Shown here: one piece after another, positions 56,001 through 64,000 of the stretch | How positions within the stretch are numbered: the first letter of the stretch is position 1 | How the letters are laid out: each line of letters begins with the position of its first letter | Assembly: GCF_016900095.1 (NCBI RefSeq) | Contig: NZ_JACJJP010000007.1 | Span: forward strand, 53,943-117,942 | Reading direction: 5' to 3' | DNA length: 64,000 nt | Origin: Gemmiger formicilis | Lineage (GTDB): Bacteria; Bacillota; Clostridia; Oscillospirales; Ruminococcaceae | Made by a program: the position numbers and the translations under genes | The notes under the pieces: generated by a model | Seen by the model: only the letters and a program-made list of their open reading frames with translations | What the model was told of the DNA's origin: nothing | Database searches by the model: none

Positions 56001-57276
56001 GCAGCCCTACATTCCGGCAGCCTGCGACCGGGATATCTTTGAGTACAACGAACTCAACGGGTCCGTCTACTTCCACACCCGGCGGTTCCTGCTGCAGGGA
56101 GAGGACCAGCAGGAGCAGAACTTCCCCGAAAGCTGGATTGAAAGCGGGCTGGTGCACCCGGCCTTTGCCGCGGCCTTCCGGGAAGCCTTCTCCCGCCTGC
56201 GCATGCGGGATGAGCTGGGCCAGCTGCAGTTGCAGCTGCGGTCCAAAAACGGGGAATATGAGTGGTTCCGCCTGACCCTGCAGCATCTGAGCCAGAAACT
56301 GCAGGACCTGGACACCATCCTGGTATTGGTGGAGCCCATGGGCGCCCAGCATACCCAGGATGTGGAGTCCATGCGTATGCGGCGGTTTTATCAGGTGCTG
56401 CTGTCCGAGGCCATCGCCTATGCCGAGGTGGACATGGACCGGGACGAACTGCAGACGGCGGGCGGCGTCTGGCATTGCTATGAGAAGGACTACCGCAACA
56501 CCGGCCGCCATTTCTTCCGGGCGCTGACCGAAGCGCTGGAACAGTGCCTGACCGGCGAGGAAGTGAAGGTGCTGCAAAGCTACACCGATGCCGCCGCCCG
56601 GGAACAGATGTTTGCCGAGGGCAATCTCAGCCACCGGTTCTACTACCGGCGCAACATCGGCAACGAGCGGCACTGGGTGGAGCTGACCGTCTACCTGTTC
56701 CGGGAACAGCTTTCCGGCAGCGTGTACGCCCTTCTGTACCTCAAGGATGTGAACGCCGAGAAGGAGCGGGAGCTGGCCCAGCTGGATGCGGCCAACCGGG
56801 ATCCCCTCACCGATATCTACAACCGCACCGCTTTTGAACGGGAGATGACCCGCAGCATCATCGAGTCCACCGCCAGCCCCTGTGGGTATCTGTTGCTTCT
56901 GGACGTGGACAACTTCAAGCAGATCAACGACCTGCACGGCCATATCGAGGGGGACGCCATGCTCAAGACCGTCTCCCAGCAGCTGCTGCAGACCTTCCGC
57001 AAGGGGGACGTGATCGGCCGTATGGGCGGGGACGAATTCCTGGTCTACATCCGGGGCAGCATCCCCCGGGAAAGCCTGGAACAGCGCCTGACCCAGTTCC
57101 TGGAACAGCTGCGCATCCATTCCGGCAACGTGCTGACCTGCAGCATGGGGCTGACCTGCGTCACCAGCGAACACTTTGACTATGCCCGATCCCTGAACCG
57201 GGCGGACACCGCCATGTACCACAGCAAGCGAAACGGCAAAAACGGGTTCAGCTTCTATGAGGACATCAAAAACTGA
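53029..57276 (+). CDS. Giant soluble c-di-GMP signalling protein: PAS, degenerate GGDEF, EAL, PAS, GAF, PAS, GGDEF
   Basis: A 1415-residue cytoplasmic protein without membrane segments. In order: PAS (about 30-130); degenerate GGDEF with VGDCY at 206-210; an EAL domain with all hallmarks (EALLR from Glu327, EVTES, DDFGTGYSGLSRL from Asp447, CEGVE, LQGYLIARP); PAS with a CPNC pair (about 578-685); GAF (about 695-865); further PAS-like region (about 885-1240); and a C-terminal GGDEF (GGDEF at 1333-1337) with an inhibitory RKGD site five residues before it. It can therefore both make and break c-di-GMP. ATG at 53029 has GGGGGAAG upstream; an earlier in-frame TTG lies inside the promoter. Confidence 0.92.
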   Translation: MAFDLQQLSRGARDAMDFLGESSHEYYFYYEFANRSAVFSQNMWDRFALPRGEDNTVTPRQLYEIVHPQDRPIVDMQFRRLCRGEAVRYEGRYRLRTHTGDYIWVTSCGKAQLEEDGRPVWMIGRIAACETEEVSRPDVFDLDRLKQDAEIYLAEKTPASLLVIGVDNLRSINLKHGRRYGDTLLVRLHAAFEEAVYGRQRVYHTVGDCYAAVLPDTDQERATQVFRYVQKRMADYCTLSAGCVPLLTYKIPDAETLYQYAEVALAAAKRQGRDKIVFFSAEDYEKELSVLELKDELTHSVEDNFRGFSLVYQPQVLTNSFRLYGAEALLRYQSRQRGAVSPTDFIPLLEQTGLIGKVGLWTLRKALAQCRIWRQRVPDFRMSVNLSFAQLYQENIARDVLNALEESGLPGNALTLEVTESLELVEYARINEIFRRWKLSGIEISVDDFGTGYSGLSRLKDLEVDEIKIDGMFVNNIHRSAYNYRLLSNMIQLADSSRIRVCCEGVESEEELQVLQELRPMLLQGYLIARPCEPAELEARFLDQDSPLYREWKDRAAALNARRAAVHPPEPPCAESDLALKILNSESNIYYISDPETCELYYLNPAGQSLFGVRDYQGRKCYRVLQGRDTPCPNCTNSQLRQDGFYVWDHYNEYCGRHFLLRDKLIQYRGRPVRLEVASDITKHENVSRDTGERLAFAQKIVENTAILSGESRYDEAVDKVLASVGQYYQADRAYLFEPTHGQTGFWDNTFEWCADGVEAQHGNLQQVPPVALDRWMQQFDRDRTIYILNMDVVRDQNPEEWEVLNAQKITRLIAVPLRDGGRTIGFIGVDNPRNSIRDDSQIRVLAHFLITRLHQERSECRYKQLLQYDGQEIIDRLGLGLWTIYQDPHSARRSMLGDDTMNTAMGVDHTMDETEYYQFWYSRINPGYYEYVDRAMQSMIDSGKVVQMEYTWKHPLRGDVMVRCTGVRTADEGGRICLKGYHRLVDDVEMQPYIPAACDRDIFEYNELNGSVYFHTRRFLLQGEDQQEQNFPESWIESGLVHPAFAAAFREAFSRLRMRDELGQLQLQLRSKNGEYEWFRLTLQHLSQKLQDLDTILVLVEPMGAQHTQDVESMRMRRFYQVLLSEAIAYAEVDMDRDELQTAGGVWHCYEKDYRNTGRHFFRALTEALEQCLTGEEVKVLQSYTDAAAREQMFAEGNLSHRFYYRRNIGNERHWVELTVYLFREQLSGSVYALLYLKDVNAEKERELAQLDAANRDPLTDIYNRTAFEREMTRSIIESTASPCGYLLLLDVDNFKQINDLHGHIEGDAMLKTVSQQLLQTFRKGDVIGRMGGDEFLVYIRGSIPRESLEQRLTQFLEQLRIHSGNVLTCSMGLTCVTSEHFDYARSLNRADTAMYHSKRNGKNGFSFYEDIKN

Positions 57277-57307
57277 GATGCGGCAGGATTTTCCGGCGTC
57301 GCAGCCC

Positions 57308-57336
57308 TTGACATTTGTCCCGGCACGGGGTATTAT
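57308..57336 (+). promoter_or_regulatory. Promoter for the second MATE gene
   Basis: TTGACA at 57308-57313 and TATTAT at 57331-57336 with 17-base spacing; an overlapping TATAAT starts at 57334. It gives an untranslated leader of about 145 bases. Confidence 0.8.
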
Positions 57337-57350
57337 AATAAACCGTTAAA

Positions 57351-57447
57351 CCGTCCCCCAACGGGACGGCTGTGGACTTTAGGTAAATACGCGTTACTTT
57401 TCGCCACACGAACCGGCCCTGAAAAGGGCGGTGCGTGTGGCTTTTTT
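57351..57447 (+). promoter_or_regulatory. Structured leader with terminator upstream of MATE gene (attenuator or riboswitch candidate)
   Basis: A strong first hairpin (CCGTCCC 57351-57357 with GGGACGG 57363-57369) is followed by a region with a weak GTAA/TTAC stem. Then comes a rho-independent terminator: GCCACACG (57403-57410) with CGTGTGGC (57434-57441), an inner GGCCCT/AGGGCG stem, and TTTTTT. The gene starts 42 bases after the T run. I do not recognise a known riboswitch class. Confidence 0.65.
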
Positions 57448-57488
57448 GTGTGTGACGCCCGAGCAAAAGAAAGAGGAACCCATCCCTT

Positions 57489-58820
57489 ATGGAACAAACA
57501 TTCATGAAGCAAAAACCCGTCCTGCCCCTGGTGTTGTCCATGTCTCTGCCTATGGTGCTGTCCATGCTGGTGTCGTCGCTGTACAACATCGTGGACAGCT
57601 ATTTTGTGGCCCGCATCAGTGAGCAGGCCATGACGGCTCTGTCCCTGGTCTTCCCGGTACAGAACCTCATCAGCGCCGTGGCCATCGGATTTGCCATCGG
57701 CATCAACGCGGTCATCTCCTACTACCTGGGCGCGGGGGAAAACTGCCGCGCCAACCAGGCCGCCACACAAGGCGTGGTCTGCAACGCCCTGCACGGCCTG
57801 GTGCTCACGGTGGGGTGCATCGCCCTGATGCCGGCGTTTCTGCGGTGCTTTACCACCGACGCCGCGGTGATCGATATGGGGGTGCGGTATGCCCGCATCG
57901 CCTTCCTTTTCTCGGTGATCAACGCCCTTGGCATGGCCTTTGAAAAAATCTACCAGGCGGCGGGGCAGATGGTATTGTCCATGGTCAGCATGCTCTGCGG
58001 CTGTGTGACCAACATCCTGCTGGACCCCGTTCTGATCTTCGGTCTGGGCCCTTTCCCTCGCATGGGCATTGAGGGGGCCGCCCTGGCCACCGGCATTGGT
58101 CAGGCGGTGAATCTGCTGCTGTACCTGATCTTCTACACCCTGCGCCCGCTGAACATCCGCATCGGCCGAGGGTATCTGCGCCCCAACCGACGCATTCTGG
58201 GCCGGCTGTACGCCGTGGGTGTGCCCGCTTCCCTGAACCTGGCCCTGCCCTCCCTGCTGATCTCCGCCCTCAATGTGATTCTGGCCACCTACTCCCAGAT
58301 CTACGTGCTGGTGCTGGGGGTGTACTACAAGCTGCAGACCTTCCTGTATCTGCCCGCCAACGGCATTGTGCAGGGCATGCGGCCCATCATCGGCTACAAT
58401 TACGGCGCCGGGGAACACGCCCGTGTGCAGAAAATCTACCGGGTGGCACTGGGGCTGGCGGCCGCCATCATGGCGGTGGGCACCGTGCTCTGCCAGGCCG
58501 TTCCGGGGCAGCTCATCGGCCTGTTTTCCCAGAATCCCGAAACCGTGGCCGCCGGGGCCGCCGCCCTGCGCATCATCAGCGTGGGATTTCTCATCTCCTC
58601 GGTGTCGGTCATCTCCTCCGGTGCCCTGGAAGGCCTGGGTATGGGCGGGGCCTCCCTCATCATCTCGCTGCTGCGGTATGCGGTGTTCATTATCCCCACC
58701 GCCTTTGTGCTCAGCCTGTTCTGGCAGGCCAACGGCGTGTGGCACGCCTTCTGGGTCACCGAGGTGGTTACCGCCGCGGTGGGCTATTGGGTTTACCGCA
58801 AGCGCACCGCCCACACATAA
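57489..58820 (+). CDS. MATE family exporter (second copy)
   Basis: A 443-residue membrane protein with about twelve helices. The start LPLVLSMSLPMVLSMLVSSLYNIVDSYFVARISEQAM is the classic MATE first-helix pair, and the second half begins LYAVGVPASLNLALPSLL. It is clearly diverged from the MATE at 20516. Substrate unknown, but a terminator-containing leader suggests induction by a small molecule or by translation inhibition. AGAGGAAC precedes the ATG. A terminator follows. Confidence 0.9.
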   Translation: MEQTFMKQKPVLPLVLSMSLPMVLSMLVSSLYNIVDSYFVARISEQAMTALSLVFPVQNLISAVAIGFAIGINAVISYYLGAGENCRANQAATQGVVCNALHGLVLTVGCIALMPAFLRCFTTDAAVIDMGVRYARIAFLFSVINALGMAFEKIYQAAGQMVLSMVSMLCGCVTNILLDPVLIFGLGPFPRMGIEGAALATGIGQAVNLLLYLIFYTLRPLNIRIGRGYLRPNRRILGRLYAVGVPASLNLALPSLLISALNVILATYSQIYVLVLGVYYKLQTFLYLPANGIVQGMRPIIGYNYGAGEHARVQKIYRVALGLAAAIMAVGTVLCQAVPGQLIGLFSQNPETVAAGAAALRIISVGFLISSVSVISSGALEGLGMGGASLIISLLRYAVFIIPTAFVLSLFWQANGVWHAFWVTEVVTAAVGYWVYRKRTAHT

Positions 58821-58826
58821 AAAAAT

Positions 58827-58856
58827 CCCGGAGCCTGCACGGCTCCGGGGTTTTGC
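58827..58856. terminator. Terminator between MATE and EFR1 genes
   Basis: CCCGGAGCC and GGCTCCGGG arms (loop TGCAC), with AAAAAAT before and GTTTTG after. It serves both converging genes; the EFR1 stop codon adjoins it. Confidence 0.88.
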
Positions 58857-58857
58857 T

Positions 58858-59616
58858 TTACTTTGCTTTGTAGGGCGGGCACTGGTACCGGGTTTTGCCC
58901 TTGCTGGTGCGGCCGTACTCGATGGCGCGCACCGGGCACCCGCAGATGCAGGCCATGCAGTGGGTGCAGCAATCGCCCCATTCCGGCAGGCCGTCCCGCA
59001 GCAGGATGTTGCCCAGGGGACAGGCTTCCTCGCATCGGCCACAGGACACGCAGGCATCCGACACTGTAAAGGGCTTGGCCTTGACGTAGAACCGGTAGAA
59101 TCCGGCGTTGACGGGGCCGGATTTCAGCTTGTCCAGCATGTGTACCGGCAGGGGGGGCAGGTCCTTGCCGCCGCGTAAGGTCTCGGCAATTTTTTCCAGG
59201 GTGAGGGAGGCCGCCTCCACGATGCGCCGGGCTTCCTCCGGCCCGGGAGCGCTGAACATGGCAATGTAGTTTTCCGGCATGACCACCGGCGCCGTGCCCC
59301 GGTATTCCAGCCCTGCCGTACCGCACACCGCCCGATTGTTGGGTTCCGGGTTGCCCACCTCACTGCCGCAGGTCATGACAAAATAGGCGTCGGGATTGCC
59401 GGTGAATTTTCCGCTGCGGATAAACTGGGCGAACACCCGGGGAATCTGCCAGGAGTAGGTGGGGCACACAAAGACCCACGGTTTTTGGGAATGCAGGTCG
59501 GCGGCGATGCCGTCGCGGATATAGCCGAAAGCGTCGGTGCACACGTCATCCAGACGGTCGGCCAGAAATTCGGCACAATACCGGCTGTTGCCGGTGCCGG
59601 TGAAATAGACGATCAT
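58858..59616 (-). CDS. EFR1 family ferredoxin (flavodoxin-like plus two 4Fe-4S clusters)
   Basis: A 252-residue electron-transfer protein. The N-terminal flavodoxin-like part has the FMN phosphate loop in YFTGTGNSRYCAEFL and the segment FVCPTYSWQIPRVFAQFI. The C-terminal part has two 4Fe-4S motifs: CVSCGRCEEACP and CTHCMACICGCP. The family is widespread in anaerobic gut Firmicutes and supports an obligate anaerobe. AAGGGAGGG precedes the ATG; a longer frame upstream lacks support. Partners are not known. Confidence 0.9.
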   Translation of the reverse strand: MIVYFTGTGNSRYCAEFLADRLDDVCTDAFGYIRDGIAADLHSQKPWVFVCPTYSWQIPRVFAQFIRSGKFTGNPDAYFVMTCGSEVGNPEPNNRAVCGTAGLEYRGTAPVVMPENYIAMFSAPGPEEARRIVEAASLTLEKIAETLRGGKDLPPLPVHMLDKLKSGPVNAGFYRFYVKAKPFTVSDACVSCGRCEEACPLGNILLRDGLPEWGDCCTHCMACICGCPVRAIEYGRTSKGKTRYQCPPYKAK

Positions 59617-59662
59617 AGGTTTCCCTCCCTTGAACCCGGATACAAACAACGGGAATGGGTTC

Positions 59663-59691
59663 ATTGTAGCGCGGCGGGTGGGGACCGTCAA
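59663..59691 (-). promoter_or_regulatory. Promoter for the EFR1 gene
   Basis: On the minus strand TTGACG (59686-59691) and TACAAT (59663-59668) are 17 bases apart, about 45 bases before the EFR1 start. It lies in the gap after the glucosidase gene, so EFR1 can be expressed on its own. Confidence 0.75.
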
Positions 59692-59700
59692 GGGGAAAAA

Positions 59701-63845
<4,145 letters not shown>

Positions 63846-63872
63846 TCTGTTCAGACTCCTCTCTAACAGGAA

Positions 63873-63908
63873 CTGCCCGGCACCGGCGGATGTCCGGGTG
63901 CCGGGCAG
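63873..63908. repeat. Strong inverted repeat in the leader of the GH106-like gene
   Basis: CTGCCCGGCACC and GGTGCCGGGCAG are exact 12-base arms around a 12-base loop, 28 bases before the start codon. No T run follows. It may be an mRNA hairpin or a regulator site. Confidence 0.65.
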
Positions 63909-63939
63909 TATCAATGGCGCCGAATAGGCATGATAAAAT

Positions 63940-63958
63940 CCCCCAGTTCAACTGGGGG
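63940..63958. repeat. 19-base palindrome near window end, possible IS200/IS605-type end
   Basis: CCCCCAGTT and AACTGGGGG with a single central base. It is followed by TGGATAAAAAATACTTTAG, AT-rich and unlike the local composition. Such subterminal hairpins are typical of IS200/IS605 elements, but no transposase is visible before the window ends. Confidence 0.35.
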
Positions 63959-64000
63959 TGGATAAAAAATACTTTAGTGAAGAGAAAGAACCTCCTGTGC

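Overview
The window is chromosomal DNA from a GC-rich Firmicute. Gene order and protein style (topA-trmFO, plsX-rnc-smc-ftsY, yhbY-nadD-yqeK-LCP-rsfS-leuS, an HPr/EI pair, EFR1 ferredoxin, P1-family aminopeptidase) fit the Oscillospiraceae/Ruminococcaceae, most like Faecalibacterium, Gemmiger or Subdoligranulum. That placement is inference; no rRNA gene is present to confirm it. I count about 50 protein genes, mostly on the + strand. I saw no tRNA, rRNA or CRISPR array.

Layout. 1-15.5 kb is a housekeeping block: the 3' end of topA, trmFO, plsX, rnc, smc, ftsY, an ITP/XTP pyrophosphatase, yhbY, nadD, yqeK, an LCP cell-wall ligase, rsfS and leuS, closed by a strong terminator. 15.6-21.9 kb holds three membrane or membrane-linked glycosylation proteins (PTPS-related, GtrII-like, GtrB-like) and a MATE exporter. 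Class II aldolase (fba) faces left at 22 kb. Between it and rlmB lies a 744-bp intergenic region with a dense array of DnaA-box-like 9-mers. 24.4-28.2 kb encodes a 1257-residue membrane protein that reads as a P1B-type ATPase that has lost its catalytic residues. An orphan transposase N-domain and a heavy-metal (manganese) exporter follow. 29.7-34.5 kb is a peptide-scavenging cluster (C39-like peptidase, DmpA-type aminopeptidase, Ala-Glu epimerase, M19 dipeptidase, class A beta-lactamase-like hydrolase). Next come rmuC, degV, a Gfo/Idh/MocA oxidoreductase and an orphan response regulator.

40.2-42.8 kb is a three-gene polar amino-acid ABC transporter. Its promoter is embedded in two tandem ARG-box-like operators, so it is probably an arginine importer under ArgR. 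44.2-49.8 kb is a beta-glucoside PTS operon: BglG/LicT-type antiterminator, EIIBC permease, 6-phospho-beta-glucosidase and HAD phosphatase. It has two RAT/terminator switches, but the antiterminator frame is cut by an in-frame TAG. ptsH and ptsI follow at 50-52 kb and would supply phosphate to that PTS. A MerR regulator then faces a 1415-residue soluble c-di-GMP protein (PAS, degenerate GGDEF, EAL, PAS, GAF, PAS, intact GGDEF). A second MATE exporter sits behind a leader with a factor-independent terminator. The right end carries an EFR1 ferredoxin and, on the minus strand, a GH106-like glycosidase (frameshifted) followed by a second 6-phospho-beta-glucosidase.

Most notable for follow-up: the pseudo-P-type ATPase, the DnaA-box cluster, the amber stop in the antiterminator, the duplicated and Cys-less EIIB-like domain on the PTS permease, the HPr lacking Ser46, and the tandem ARG boxes.
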